Positions 16,479-26,365 of a stretch of DNA of 64,000 nt are shown in pieces. The stretch is from Serpens sp964410065. GTDB taxonomy: Bacteria > Pseudomonadota > Gammaproteobacteria > Pseudomonadales > Pseudomonadaceae. Position 1 is the first letter of the stretch. The number at the start of each line of letters is the position of its first letter. The notes below the pieces were generated by a model. It was not told the DNA's origin. It was given only the letters and a program-made list of their open reading frames with translations, and searched no databases. The translations under genes and the position numbers were made by a program. The stretch is taken from positions 1-64,000 of the forward strand of contig CAYPFO010000001.1 of the NCBI GenBank assembly GCA_964410065.1, in the 5' to 3' direction.

Positions 16479-16934
16479 GTGTTTCGCGGAGCCAATGCCG
16501 TCAGCCTTGATGCAAAAGGGCGACTCGCGATGCCGAGTCGGCACCGTGACGAACTGCTTTCGCGTTGTGCCGGCCAGCTCATCGTCACCATTGATGCTAT
16601 GGATCCCTGCCTAAGCCTCTACCCCCTGCCTGAATGGGAACAGATCGAAACCAAGTTGCGTGCCCTACCGCCGTTGCGTGAGGAGAACCGCCGCTTGCAG
16701 CGCTTGCTGATTGGCAATGCGGTCGATCTGGAGCTGGACGCCAGTGGGCGTCTGCTGATTCCGCCACGCTTGCGTGAGTACGCCAAGCTCGACAAGCACG
16801 TCATGCTGGTCGGCCAACTGAACAAGTTTCAACTGTGGGATGAAGACGCCTGGAACACCATTTCGATGGATGATCTTGAGGCTATTAAAGCGCCCGGTGG
16901 AATGCCGGAAGAATTGCTCGACCTGACCTTGTGA
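16479..16934 (+). CDS. mraZ: MraZ, transcriptional regulator of the dcw cluster
   Basis: A 151-residue DNA-binding protein with two AbrB-like swapped-hairpin modules. Each carries the DxxGR signature: SLDAKGRLAMPSR near residue 10 and ELDASGRLLIPPRLREYA near residue 88. MraZ forms rings of 8-12 subunits and represses its own promoter. The start is GTG 16479, the position of the family N-terminus MFRGAN. The gene ends inside the possible GTG start of rsmH. Confidence 0.95.
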   Translation: MFRGANAVSLDAKGRLAMPSRHRDELLSRCAGQLIVTIDAMDPCLSLYPLPEWEQIETKLRALPPLREENRRLQRLLIGNAVDLELDASGRLLIPPRLREYAKLDKHVMLVGQLNKFQLWDEDAWNTISMDDLEAIKAPGGMPEELLDLTL

Positions 16935-16936
16935 TT

Positions 16937-17878
16937 ATGATCAGCACGTTTCGCCACACCACTGTTTTGCTCGAAGAAGCCGTTGCCGCCCTCGCGATAC
17001 GGCCAGACGGCTGTTACCTGGACGGCACCTTCGGGCGAGGCGGCCACAGTCGACTGATATTGCAGCATCTCGGTGCGCAGGGGCGGCTGCTGGGATTCGA
17101 TAAAGATCCCCAAGCCATTGCCACAGGGCAAGCGCTGGCGGCCGAAGATGGCCGCTTTGTAATTGTGCAGCGCAGTTTTGCGGAGCTGGGCCACGAAATG
17201 GCGGGGCGCGGCCTGGAGAGCAAGGTCAGCGGCGTACTGCTCGACCTGGGCGTTTCCTCGCCGCAGCTCGACGATCCCGAGCGGGGCTTCAGCTTCCTAA
17301 ATGACGGCCCGCTGGATATGCGCATGAATCCTGAGGCGGGCATGAGTGCTGCCGACTGGATTGCCAGCGCTCCCGAAGATGAAATTGCCCGAGTCTTCAA
17401 GGAATACGGCGAAGAGCGTTTTGCCAAGCGCATGGCCCGTGCGGTCGTGCTGCGCCGAGCCGAGAAGCCCTTTACCCGTACCGCAGACCTGGCAGCGGTG
17501 CTCACCGAGGCCAATCCGGCCTGGGAGAAGGGCAAGAATCCGGCCACCCGCGCCTTCCAGGGGCTGCGCATCCATATCAATAATGAGCTGGGCGATCTCG
17601 AGCGTGGCCTTGAAGCAGCGCTCGATTCGCTTGAGGTCGGTGGTCGGCTGGTGGTGATCAGCTTCCATTCCCTTGAGGACCGTATCGTCAAACAGTTCAT
17701 GCGCCGTCAGGCCAAGGGCGAAGCCGATAACCTGCCGCGGGATTTGCCGATCATTCCCAAGGCGTTTGAGCCACGCATCAAAGTGCTGGGCAAGCCGCAC
17801 TACGCCTCCGAAGCCGAACTCAAGGCCAACCCACGATCACGCAGCGCGGTAATGCGCGTGGCGGAGAAGGTGCGGTGA
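16937..17878 (+). CDS. rsmH: 16S rRNA (cytosine-N4) methyltransferase RsmH
   Basis: A 313-residue SAM-dependent enzyme modifying C1402 of 16S rRNA, the same base that RsmI acts on. Signatures are HTTVLLEEAVAAL, DGTFGRGGHSRLIL, LDLGVSSPQLDDPERGFSF and ISFHSLEDRIVKQFM. ATG 16937 gives the usual 313 residues; GTG 16931 in frame would add two. The 3' end overlaps ftsL by four bases. Confidence 0.96.
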   Translation: MISTFRHTTVLLEEAVAALAIRPDGCYLDGTFGRGGHSRLILQHLGAQGRLLGFDKDPQAIATGQALAAEDGRFVIVQRSFAELGHEMAGRGLESKVSGVLLDLGVSSPQLDDPERGFSFLNDGPLDMRMNPEAGMSAADWIASAPEDEIARVFKEYGEERFAKRMARAVVLRRAEKPFTRTADLAAVLTEANPAWEKGKNPATRAFQGLRIHINNELGDLERGLEAALDSLEVGGRLVVISFHSLEDRIVKQFMRRQAKGEADNLPRDLPIIPKAFEPRIKVLGKPHYASEAELKANPRSRSAVMRVAEKVR

Positions 17879-18168
17879 GTCATTTGGCCATCAGGTCAAT
17901 GCCTGGCGGCGGTTTGTTGCTGCTGGTCGTGTTTGTCGCTGTGCTGGGGACGGCAATTGCGGTGACGTATTCCGCGCACCTGAGTCGGCAGCTGGTCAAT
18001 GACCTGTATGGCGAGCTGCACGAGCGCGACACGATACAAGCCGAGTGGGGGCGTCTGGTGTTGGAGCAAAGCACTTGGACGGCGCATAACCGTATCGAGG
18101 CCTTGGCCAGCGAGCGATTGAAGATGCGTATTCCCGAGGCGGCCGATGTCCGTCTGGTGACGCCATGA
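17875..18168 (+). CDS. ftsL: cell division protein FtsL
   Basis: A 97-residue bitopic protein of the FtsQBL subcomplex. A short cytoplasmic N-terminus precedes one membrane helix (about residues 10-31, GGGLLLLVVFVAVLGTAIAV). A periplasmic coiled-coil follows (LYGELHERDTIQAEWGRLVLE) with a C-terminal region ending in DVRLVTP. The start is GTG 17875, inside the rsmH stop region. It is also four-base coupled to ftsI. Confidence 0.94.
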   Translation: MSHLAIRSMPGGGLLLLVVFVAVLGTAIAVTYSAHLSRQLVNDLYGELHERDTIQAEWGRLVLEQSTWTAHNRIEALASERLKMRIPEAADVRLVTP

Positions 18169-19889
18169 GTTCCCTGAGGCGAGTATTCGAGCACGGCCGG
18201 TTCGGCTTTGTGCTGTTTCTATTCGCCTTGATGGTCGGCACGCTGGTCTGGAAGATTGTCGACCTGCATGTTTTCGATCACGATTTTCTGCAGGGACAGG
18301 GTGATGCCCGCAGTGTGCGGCACATTCCGATCCCGGCGCATCGAGGGGTGATCACTGATCGTAACGGCGAGCCGCTGGCGGTAAGCACGCCCGTGACGGC
18401 CATTTGGGGCAACGGCCGCGAACTGCAGGCCGCGCGCGATCAATGGCCGGCGCTGGCCGAAGCGTTGGGGCAAAAGCCCGGCACTCTGAGCGAGCGGCTG
18501 GAACAGGCCGCCAATCGCGAGTTTATCTACCTGGCCCGCGGCCTTACGCCGGAACACGGCCAGCAAGTGCTCGATCTGAAAGTTCCCGGCGTGAATGCCC
18601 TAGAAGAGTTTCGCCGCTTTTATCCGGCCGGCGAGGTCGCCGCCCATGTGGTCGGCTTCACCGATATCGACGACACGGGACGCGAGGGCATGGAGCTCGC
18701 CTTCGACCAGTGGCTGGCGGGGGTGCCAGGTGAGCGTCAGGTGCTAAAGGACCGCCGTGGTCGGGTGATCAAGGATGTCCAGGTGCTCAGCAATGCCAAG
18801 CCGGGTGGCGAGCTGGAATTGTCCATTGACCTGCGCTTGCAGTATCTGGCGCACCGCGAGTTGCGCAACTCCTTGCTGGAGTTCGGCGCCAAGGCCGGCA
18901 GCCTGGTCATGATCGACGTGCGCACCGGTGAAATCCTTGCCATGGTCAACCAGCCCGTCTACAACCCCAATAACCGTCGCGTGCTGCAGCCCGGCGCCAT
19001 GCGCAACCGGGCCATGATCGATGCTTTCGAGCCGGGCTCCACAGTCAAGCCTTTCACCATTGCCGCCGCGCTGGCAACCGGCAAGTGGCGGCCCGAGTCC
19101 GTAGTGGATACCACGCCGGGCTGGATGCGCATCGGCCGTTACACCATCCGCGACGTTTCCCGCGGCGGTGTGCTCGACCTCACCGGCATTCTCATGAAGT
19201 CGAGCAATATCGGCATCAGCAAGATCGCCCTGGATATCGGTGCCGAGCCGCTCTATTCGATGATGCATTCCGCCGGCTTCGGTCAGTCCACGGGGCTTGG
19301 CTTCCCCGGCGAGCGGGTCGGCGTACTGCCCAATCATCGCGTCTGGAAAGAAGCCGAAATTGCCGCGCTGGGCTACGGCTACGGCTTGTCGGTGACGGCT
19401 GTGCAGTTGGCCCATGCCTTTGCGACACTGGGCAATGACGGCAAAAGTGTGCCGCTGTCATTGATCCGCCGCGACCGGGTCCAGGAAGGCCACCGGGTGA
19501 TGGAGGCAAAGATTGCCCGCCAAGTGCTGGGCATGTTGCGTGCCGTGGTCGAGGAGCCGGGTGGCGGTGGCTCCCGAGCCAAGGTGCCCGGCTATCACGT
19601 CGGCGGCAAGAGTGGCACGGCCAAGAAAGTTTCCACGTCCGGCGGTTACACCGACGATGCCTACCGCTCTTTTTTTGCTGGGCTGGCGCCGTTGAACAAC
19701 CCGCGAATCGCCACGGTGGTGGTGATCGATGAACCCAGCAAGGGCGGCTATTACGGCGGCCTGGTGGCCGCGCCGGTTTTCGGTCGGGTCATGGCTGGAG
19801 CCCTGCGCTTGATGAATGTTGCACCTGACAACCTGCCGGTTGAAAGCAAGACCGCTGCCGTCGTCCCTAAAAAAGGAGGGCGCAGCTGA
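18165..19889 (+). CDS. ftsI: septal peptidoglycan transpeptidase FtsI (PBP3)
   Basis: A 574-residue class B penicillin-binding protein that crosslinks septal murein together with FtsW. One N-terminal membrane helix (about 12-33) precedes the pedestal domain and the transpeptidase domain. The catalytic Ser is residue 292 in GSTVKP, with KSSN near residue 345 and KSGTAKK near residue 485. All three active-site motifs are intact. It is four-base coupled to ftsL and overlaps murE by one base. Confidence 0.97.
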   Translation: MSSLRRVFEHGRFGFVLFLFALMVGTLVWKIVDLHVFDHDFLQGQGDARSVRHIPIPAHRGVITDRNGEPLAVSTPVTAIWGNGRELQAARDQWPALAEALGQKPGTLSERLEQAANREFIYLARGLTPEHGQQVLDLKVPGVNALEEFRRFYPAGEVAAHVVGFTDIDDTGREGMELAFDQWLAGVPGERQVLKDRRGRVIKDVQVLSNAKPGGELELSIDLRLQYLAHRELRNSLLEFGAKAGSLVMIDVRTGEILAMVNQPVYNPNNRRVLQPGAMRNRAMIDAFEPGSTVKPFTIAAALATGKWRPESVVDTTPGWMRIGRYTIRDVSRGGVLDLTGILMKSSNIGISKIALDIGAEPLYSMMHSAGFGQSTGLGFPGERVGVLPNHRVWKEAEIAALGYGYGLSVTAVQLAHAFATLGNDGKSVPLSLIRRDRVQEGHRVMEAKIARQVLGMLRAVVEEPGGGGSRAKVPGYHVGGKSGTAKKVSTSGGYTDDAYRSFFAGLAPLNNPRIATVVVIDEPSKGGYYGGLVAAPVFGRVMAGALRLMNVAPDNLPVESKTAAVVPKKGGRS

Positions 19890-21349
19890 TGCCCATGCCA
19901 CTCAATCAACTGCTTGTTCAGGCCAATAATTCCGCGCTGGTGCGTGAGTTGACCCTGGACAGTCGCAAGGTACGTCCCGGTGACCTGTTCCTGGCGGTGC
20001 CCGGCGCCAACCACGATGGGCGCGCGCATATCGCAGACGCCATCGCCCGCGGCGCTGTGGCGGTGGCCTATGAAGCCGAAGGTGCTCCGCCGCTGCCGGA
20101 CAACCAGGCGACCTTGCTGCCAATCAAGGGCTTGAGCATGCAGCTCTCGGCGATTGCCGGGCGCTTCTATGGCGAGCCCAGTCGCGGATTGCATTTGGTC
20201 GGGGTAACCGGCACCAACGGCAAGACCAGCGTCAGCCAATTGCTGGCCCAGGCGCTGGATCGTCTTGGCGAACGCTGCGGCATCGTCGGCACCCTGGGCA
20301 CGGGATTTCATGACGCGCTGGAGAGTGGCCGTCATACCACGCCCGATCCGCTCGCCGTGCAAGCCACCCTGGCAATGCTCAAGCAAGCCGGGGCGCGTGC
20401 GGTGGCCATGGAAGTGTCGTCCCATGGTCTGGCTCAGGGCCGTGTCGCCGGGCTGGACTTTGATGTTGCAGTGTTCACCAATCTGTCCCGCGACCACCTG
20501 GATTACCACGGCTCGATGGAAGCCTATGGCGCGGTCAAGGCCACGCTATTCGCCTGGCCCCAGTTGCGCTGCCGGGTCATCAATCTGGACGATCCGTTTG
20601 GCCGCCAACTGGCTGGCCTAGAGGGTGCGCGACTGATCGATTACAGCATCGATGATGCTGCGGCCTATGTGCATTGCCGGCAGGTGCGCTTCGATGACCA
20701 CGGCGTGCGCGCCGAGCTGATCACGCCGCAGGGGCAGGGGCTGTTGCGCAGTTCGCTGCTGGGGCGTTTCAACCTGAGCAACCTGCTGGCGGTGATCGGT
20801 GCCTTGCTAGGCATGGACTATTCGCTGGACGATGTCCTGCGTGTGCTGCCGGAACTGCAAGGTCCGCCGGGGCGTATGCAGCGCTTGGGGGGCGGCGCCG
20901 CACCTTTGGTAGTGGTGGATTACGCTCACACGCCCGATGCCTTGGAAAAAGTTCTCGAAGCACTGCGCCCCCATGTGCGCGGCCGTCTGCTGTGTCTGTT
21001 CGGGTGCGGTGGTGATCGAGACCGTGGCAAGCGCCAGCTGATGGCCGAGGTAGCCGAGCGGTATGCCGACGGCGTAGTGGTTACTGACGACAATCCGCGT
21101 AGCGAAGATCCGCTGGCGATCCTCGCCGAGATTCGTGCCGGTTTTACCCGTCCCGAAACGGTGCAGTTCATGTCGGGGCGAGGTCAGGCGATTGTCTCGC
21201 TGATTGCCGGCGCCAGCGCGGATGACGTTGTGCTGCTGGCCGGCAAGGGCCATGAGGACTATCAGGAAATCAACGGGGTTCGCCAGCCGTTTTCCGACTT
21301 GGACGAAGCGACCAAGGCACTGGCGGCCTGGGAGGTCGAGCATGCTTGA
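19889..21349 (+). CDS. murE: UDP-MurNAc-tripeptide synthetase MurE (meso-DAP adding)
   Basis: A 486-residue cytoplasmic ligase adding meso-diaminopimelate to UDP-MurNAc-L-Ala-D-Glu. The ATP loop is GVTGTNGKTSVSQLL near residue 108. The substrate motif DDNPRSEDP near residue 405 is the DNPR type that selects meso-DAP over lysine. The start ATG overlaps the ftsI stop by one base, and the 3' end overlaps murF by eight bases. Confidence 0.97.
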   Translation: MPMPLNQLLVQANNSALVRELTLDSRKVRPGDLFLAVPGANHDGRAHIADAIARGAVAVAYEAEGAPPLPDNQATLLPIKGLSMQLSAIAGRFYGEPSRGLHLVGVTGTNGKTSVSQLLAQALDRLGERCGIVGTLGTGFHDALESGRHTTPDPLAVQATLAMLKQAGARAVAMEVSSHGLAQGRVAGLDFDVAVFTNLSRDHLDYHGSMEAYGAVKATLFAWPQLRCRVINLDDPFGRQLAGLEGARLIDYSIDDAAAYVHCRQVRFDDHGVRAELITPQGQGLLRSSLLGRFNLSNLLAVIGALLGMDYSLDDVLRVLPELQGPPGRMQRLGGGAAPLVVVDYAHTPDALEKVLEALRPHVRGRLLCLFGCGGDRDRGKRQLMAEVAERYADGVVVTDDNPRSEDPLAILAEIRAGFTRPETVQFMSGRGQAIVSLIAGASADDVVLLAGKGHEDYQEINGVRQPFSDLDEATKALAAWEVEHA

Positions 21350-22712
21350 TGCAGTGCGCCTGAGCGCCATAGCCGCCCCACTGCACGGTCGCCTGGCTGG
21401 CACCGATGTCGCCTTTTCCTCGGTCAGTACCGACAGTCGCTCGATCACGCCGGGACAGTTATTTGTGGCCCTGGTCGGACCGAATTTCGATGGTCACGCC
21501 TACCTTGCCGAGGTCGCAGCCAAGGGCGCAGTGGCGGCCCTGGTGTCGCGCGACGTTGCTGATGTCGATCTGCCGCAGCTGGTGGTCGACGATACCCGCC
21601 TCGCTCTGGGGCGTCTCGGTGCGCTGAACCGCCAGGCCTATCTGGGTCCGTTGGCCGCCGTGACCGGCTCCAGTGGCAAGACCAGCATCAAGGAAATGCT
21701 CGCCAGCATCCTGCGCGCCGGTTTGCACGGTCCCGTTCTGGCCACGCGCGGCAACCTGAATAACGAACTCGGCGTGCCGCTGACGCTGCTGGAGCTGACC
21801 TCTGAGCATGTCGGTGCGGTGATCGAACTGGGCGCCAATCATGTGGGTGAAATTGCCTACACCGTGGAGCTGGCCCGTCCGCAGGTGGCCATCATCAGCA
21901 ACGCGGGCAATGCCCACGTGGGTGAATTTGGCGGCCCGGAGAAGATCGTCGAAGCCAAGGGCGAAATCATCGACGGTTTGCCCACCGATGGCGTGGCCGT
22001 GCTCAACCGGGACGATGCAGCCTTCGACATCTGGCAGACGCGAGCCGCAGGGCGAGCTGTGGTGAGTTTTGCCCTGCACGATACTCAAGCCGATTTCCAT
22101 GCCCGTGATGTGCGGCGCGACGCCCGCGGCTGCATGGCCTTTATTTTGTGCTCGCCGCTCGGCGAACTGCCTGTTCAGCTCAATTTGCTGGGCACGCACA
22201 ACGTCGCCAACGCCCTGGCTGCCGCCGCTGCAGCCCATGCCCTGGGGCTTTCGGGAGCAGCTATCCAGCAAGGTCTGCAGGCCTTGCAACCCATGCCGGG
22301 ACGCGCTGCGGCGCAGCTCACCGAGGGCGGTCTGAGAATTATTGATGACAGTTACAACGCCAACCCCCTCTCGATGTGTGCCGCGGTCGATATACTCGCC
22401 GCCTTCTCCGGGCGCACCGTTTTGGTGTTGGGAGACATGGGCGAACTGGGCGACTGGGCCGAACAGGGCCATCGCCAGGTCGGTACCTATGCGAGCGGCA
22501 AAGTCGATTGCCTGTATGCCGTTGGGCCCCTGATGACCCATGCGGTAGCAGCTTTTGGAAAAAATGCGAAACATTTTGCCGATCGAGCGGGTCTGATCGA
22601 CGCCCTGCGACATGAGCAGGGAGATACCACCATTCTGATCAAGGGCTCGCGAAGTTCGGCGATGGACAAGGTTGTCGCTGCGTTGTGCGGGTCCGCCGAG
22701 GAGAAACACTGA
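21342..22712 (+). CDS. murF: UDP-MurNAc-pentapeptide synthetase MurF
   Basis: A 456-residue ligase that adds D-Ala-D-Ala to the tripeptide precursor. Recognised by the Mur ligase ATP loop VTGSSGKTSIKEML near residue 105, NAGNAHVGEFG near residue 190 and DDSYNANPLSMCAA near residue 335. The start at 21342 lies inside the last codons of murE, and MLDAVRLS is the typical N-terminus; an upstream in-frame start would run inside murE and was rejected. Confidence 0.96.
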   Translation: MLDAVRLSAIAAPLHGRLAGTDVAFSSVSTDSRSITPGQLFVALVGPNFDGHAYLAEVAAKGAVAALVSRDVADVDLPQLVVDDTRLALGRLGALNRQAYLGPLAAVTGSSGKTSIKEMLASILRAGLHGPVLATRGNLNNELGVPLTLLELTSEHVGAVIELGANHVGEIAYTVELARPQVAIISNAGNAHVGEFGGPEKIVEAKGEIIDGLPTDGVAVLNRDDAAFDIWQTRAAGRAVVSFALHDTQADFHARDVRRDARGCMAFILCSPLGELPVQLNLLGTHNVANALAAAAAAHALGLSGAAIQQGLQALQPMPGRAAAQLTEGGLRIIDDSYNANPLSMCAAVDILAAFSGRTVLVLGDMGELGDWAEQGHRQVGTYASGKVDCLYAVGPLMTHAVAAFGKNAKHFADRAGLIDALRHEQGDTTILIKGSRSSAMDKVVAALCGSAEEKH

Positions 22713-23797
22713 TGCTTCTGCTGCTAGCAGAGTACCTGCAACAGTTCCATAAAGGCTTTGCGGTCTTTCAATACCTGACCCTGCGCGGAATCCTGGGCGT
22801 GCTGACGTCCCTGATCCTGGCTCTGTGGCTGGGGCCCTGGATGATTCGCACCCTGCAGACCCTGCAGATCGGCCAGTCGGTGCGTACGGATGGTCCGCAA
22901 TCGCACCTGTCAAAAAAGGGCACGCCCACCATGGGCGGCGCGCTGATCCTGTCCTCCATCGCCATCAGCACGCTGCTGTGGTCCGACCTGAGCAACCGCT
23001 ACGTCTGGGTGGTTCTGGCCGTGACCCTGCTGTTCGGCGCCGTCGGTTGGGTCGACGATTACCGCAAGGTGATCGAGAAGAATTCCCGTGGCCTGCCGAG
23101 TCGCTGGAAGTACTTCTGGCAGTCGGTGTTCGGTCTGGGCGCGGCGATTTTCCTGTTTATGACCGCGCAAAACCCGATCGAAACCACGCTGATCGTGCCC
23201 ATGTTCAAGGACGCCGCCTTGCCGCTGGGCGCCGCCGGTTTCATCGTGCTGACCTACTTCGTGATCGTCGGTTCGAGCAATGCGGTGAACCTCACCGACG
23301 GTCTCGACGGCCTGGCCATCATGCCCACCGTACTGGTGGGGGGCGCACTGGGGGTCTTCTGCTACCTGTCGGGCAACGTGCGCTTCGCTGAATACCTGTT
23401 GATTCCTTATGTGCCGGGCGCCGGCGAGCTGATTGTGTTCTGCGGCGCGCTGATTGGCGCCGGCCTGGGCTTTTTGTGGTTCAACACCTACCCGGCGCAA
23501 GTGTTCATGGGCGACGTCGGTGCGCTGGCGCTGGGTGCGGCGTTGGGCACCATCGCGGTGATTGTCCGCCAGGAGATCGTGCTGTTCATCATGGGTGGGG
23601 TGTTCGTCATGGAAACCCTCTCGGTGATGATTCAGGTTGCCTCCTTCAAGTTGACCGGCAAGCGGGTGTTCCGCATGGCGCCGATCCACCACCACTTCGA
23701 ACTCAAAGGCTGGCCCGAACCGCGCGTCATCGTGCGCTTCTGGATCATCACGGTGATCCTCGTGCTGATCGGTCTGGCCACCCTGAAACTGCGTTGA
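22712..23797 (+). CDS. mraY: phospho-MurNAc-pentapeptide transferase MraY
   Basis: A 361-residue, ten-helix inner membrane enzyme that makes lipid I from UDP-MurNAc-pentapeptide and undecaprenyl phosphate. Signatures are KKGTPTMGG near residue 70, VDDYRKVI near residue 115, NLTDGLDGLA near residue 198 and APIHHHFELKGWPE near residue 330. The essential Asp residues are present. It overlaps the murF stop by one base. Confidence 0.97.
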   Translation: MLLLLAEYLQQFHKGFAVFQYLTLRGILGVLTSLILALWLGPWMIRTLQTLQIGQSVRTDGPQSHLSKKGTPTMGGALILSSIAISTLLWSDLSNRYVWVVLAVTLLFGAVGWVDDYRKVIEKNSRGLPSRWKYFWQSVFGLGAAIFLFMTAQNPIETTLIVPMFKDAALPLGAAGFIVLTYFVIVGSSNAVNLTDGLDGLAIMPTVLVGGALGVFCYLSGNVRFAEYLLIPYVPGAGELIVFCGALIGAGLGFLWFNTYPAQVFMGDVGALALGAALGTIAVIVRQEIVLFIMGGVFVMETLSVMIQVASFKLTGKRVFRMAPIHHHFELKGWPEPRVIVRFWIITVILVLIGLATLKLR

Positions 23798-23810
23798 GGC
23801 GAAAAATGAC

Positions 23811-25160
23811 ATGAGCCTGATCGCTTCCGACCAATTCCGCATCGTTGTCGGCCTCGGCAAGAGCGGCATGTCCCTGGTGCGCCATTTGGCGCGCCGGGGA
23901 TTGTCGTTTGCGGTGGCCGACACGCGCGCCAATCCGCCTGAACTGGCCACCTTGCAGCAGGAATTTCCCGGTGTTGAAGTGCGCTGCGGTGCGCTGGATG
24001 TCGAGTTTCTCTGCCGGGCCGACGAGCTTCTGGTCAGTCCGGGCCTGGCCGTCGCCTCCCCGGCGTTGCAGGAAGCGGCGCGGCGCGGGGTGAAACTTTC
24101 CGGCGATATCGAGCTGTTCGCCCGCGAAGCCCGTGCGCCGATCATTGCCATCACTGGTTCCAACGCCAAGAGCACCGTGACCACCCTGGTGGGCGAAATG
24201 GCCGCGGCGGCTGGCAGGAAGGTCGCCGTTGGCGGCAACCTGGGCACGCCGGCTCTGGATTTGCTGGCCGACGACGTCGAGCTGTATGTGATCGAACTGT
24301 CCAGCTTCCAGCTGGAAACCACTGAGCAGCTGAATGCCGAGGTGGCGACCTGCCTGAACGTCAGCGAAGACCACATGGACCGCTACACCGATCTGCAGGC
24401 CTACCACTTGGCCAAGCACCGCGTCTTCCGTGGGGCCAGGCAGGTGGTGATCAATCGCGACGATGCGCTGTCACGCCCGCTGGTAGCCGATCAACTGCCG
24501 TGCTGGAGCTTTGGCTTGGGCAAGCCGGATTTCAAGGGCTTCGGTCTGACCGAGCTGCACGGCGAGAAATGGCTGACGTTCCAGTTCGAGGCCCTGTTGC
24601 CGGTACGCGCCTTAAAGATGCGCGGCGCCCACAATCAGAGCAACGCGTTGGCTGCCCTGGCCCTCGGCCATGCCGTGGGGCTGCCGCTGGAGCCGATGCT
24701 GGCCACCCTGAAAAGCTTTACCGGTCTGCCCCATCGCTGCCAATGGGTGCGTGAACTGCGTGGCGTGCAATATTACGACGACTCAAAGGCGACCAACGTC
24801 GGGGCCGCGTTGGCGGCGATCGAGGGCTTGGGCGCCGATATAGAAGGCAAGCTGGTGCTGATCGCCGGTGGCGATGGCAAGGGAGCGGATTTCTCCCCGC
24901 TGCGCGCCCCGGCGGCACGCTATTGCCGTGCGGTGGTGTTGCTCGGCCGCGATGCGGACCAGCTTGCCGCTGCCTTGGGGGATGCGGTACCACAGCTTAA
25001 GGTCGCCACTCTGGATGAGGCGGTGCAACGCTGCGCCGAACTGGCTGAGCGCGGTGATGCCGTACTGCTGTCGCCGGCGTGCGCCAGTCTCGACATGTTC
25101 AAGAACTTCGAAGAACGTGGTCGCCTGTTCGCCCGCGCGGTGGAGGGCTTACCACAATGA
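23811..25160 (+). CDS. murD: UDP-MurNAc-L-Ala D-glutamate ligase MurD
   Basis: A 449-residue ligase that adds D-Glu to UDP-MurNAc-L-Ala. The N-terminal Rossmann-like VVGLGKSGMSLVRHL precedes the ATP loop ITGSNAKSTVTTLVGEM near residue 112. Note the Ala before Lys where most Mur ligases have Gly; this variant is common in MurD of pseudomonads as far as I recall. YYDDSKATNVGAALAA is near residue 322. It starts 13 bases after mraY and overlaps ftsW by four bases. Confidence 0.96.
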   Translation: MSLIASDQFRIVVGLGKSGMSLVRHLARRGLSFAVADTRANPPELATLQQEFPGVEVRCGALDVEFLCRADELLVSPGLAVASPALQEAARRGVKLSGDIELFAREARAPIIAITGSNAKSTVTTLVGEMAAAAGRKVAVGGNLGTPALDLLADDVELYVIELSSFQLETTEQLNAEVATCLNVSEDHMDRYTDLQAYHLAKHRVFRGARQVVINRDDALSRPLVADQLPCWSFGLGKPDFKGFGLTELHGEKWLTFQFEALLPVRALKMRGAHNQSNALAALALGHAVGLPLEPMLATLKSFTGLPHRCQWVRELRGVQYYDDSKATNVGAALAAIEGLGADIEGKLVLIAGGDGKGADFSPLRAPAARYCRAVVLLGRDADQLAAALGDAVPQLKVATLDEAVQRCAELAERGDAVLLSPACASLDMFKNFEERGRLFARAVEGLPQ

Positions 25161-26365
25161 TCGCCTTCCTGCGCCCGTACCCGTCGCCGCTGTTCAGTGG
25201 GCGCGGCCTCGATCTGGACCTCCCGCTGTTGCTGGGGTGCCTGGCGTTGCTCGGGCTGGGATTGGTGATGGTGGCGTCGGCGTCTTCGGAAGTGGCGGCC
25301 GCGCAACTGGGCGATCCGCTTTACCACATGACTCGGCAGTTGGTGTACATGGTCGTCGGCCTGGTGGCCGGTGCCGTGGTGCTGATGGTGCCCATGGCCA
25401 CCTGGCAGCGCCTGAGCTGGATGCTGCTGGCCGCCGCTTTCGCCATGCTGGTCTTGGTGTTGCTGGTTGGGCGCGAGGTCAACGGTTCGATTCGCTGGAT
25501 CAGTCTGGGCATGTTCAATGTGCAGCCCTCCGAAATCGCCAAGATCTTCATGGTCATCTACCTCGCCGGTTATTTAGTGCGCCGTCAGGAAGAAGTGCGT
25601 GAAAGCTGGATGGGCTTCCTCAAGCCGATTTTCGTGCTGATCCCCATGGCGGCGCTGTTGCTGCTGGAGCCGGACTTCGGCGCCACCATTGTCTTGTTCA
25701 CTGCGGCGGCGGCCATGCTGTTTCTCGGTGGTGTGGGCCTGCTGCGCTTCGGGCTGTCGGCGGGGCTGGCAGTCGGTGCGCTGTATCTGCTGATCAAGAC
25801 CCAGCCGTATCGCATGGCGCGCCTGACCACCTTTACCGATCCCTGGGCCGACCAGTTCGGCGCGGGCTACCAGTTGACCCAGGCGCTGATTGCCTTTGGC
25901 CGTGGCGAGTGGTTTGGCGTCGGCCTGGGCAACAGCATCCAGAAGCAGTTCTACCTGCCCGAGGCGCATACCGATTTTGTTTTTGCCGTCCTGGCTGAGG
26001 AGCTGGGCATGGTCGGTGCCCTGGCCACCTTGGCCTTGTTCGTGTTCATCAGCATGCGCGCTCTGTATATCGGCCTGTGGGCACAGAAGGCCAGGCAGTT
26101 CTTTTCGGCATATGTCGCCTATGGCCTGGCCTTTCTGTGGATCGGCCAATTTCTGATCAATATCGGCGTGAACGTCGGCCTGCTGCCGACCAAGGGTCTG
26201 ACATTGCCATTCCTGAGCTACGGCGGCAGTTCGTTGGTGATCTGCTGCGTCAGCCTGGGGTTGTTGTTGCGTATCGAGTGGGAACGACGTTTCCAGCTCG
26301 GCAGCGAACATTTTGAATTTAGCGAAACGGATTTTGCCGAGGAGGACGTGCGACATGCGCGGTAA
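25157..26365 (+). CDS. ftsW: septal peptidoglycan glycosyltransferase FtsW
   Basis: A 402-residue SEDS-family membrane enzyme that polymerises lipid II at the septum with FtsI. Ten hydrophobic segments are readable. SEDS landmarks are WISLGMFNVQPSEIAK near residue 115, LLLEPDFGATIV near residue 170 (the catalytic Asp lies downstream in this family) and GLLPTKGLTLPFLSYGGSS near residue 350. The start at 25157 is coupled to murD. It overlaps murG by 11 bases. Confidence 0.95.
   Translation: MIAFLRPYPSPLFSGRGLDLDLPLLLGCLALLGLGLVMVASASSEVAAAQLGDPLYHMTRQLVYMVVGLVAGAVVLMVPMATWQRLSWMLLAAAFAMLVLVLLVGREVNGSIRWISLGMFNVQPSEIAKIFMVIYLAGYLVRRQEEVRESWMGFLKPIFVLIPMAALLLLEPDFGATIVLFTAAAAMLFLGGVGLLRFGLSAGLAVGALYLLIKTQPYRMARLTTFTDPWADQFGAGYQLTQALIAFGRGEWFGVGLGNSIQKQFYLPEAHTDFVFAVLAEELGMVGALATLALFVFISMRALYIGLWAQKARQFFSAYVAYGLAFLWIGQFLINIGVNVGLLPTKGLTLPFLSYGGSSLVICCVSLGLLLRIEWERRFQLGSEHFEFSETDFAEEDVRHAR

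Noticed and set aside
16931..16936. GTG 16931 as the rsmH start
   Set aside because: In frame, but ATG 16937 gives the family N-terminus and usual length; the GTG is only a possible alternative.
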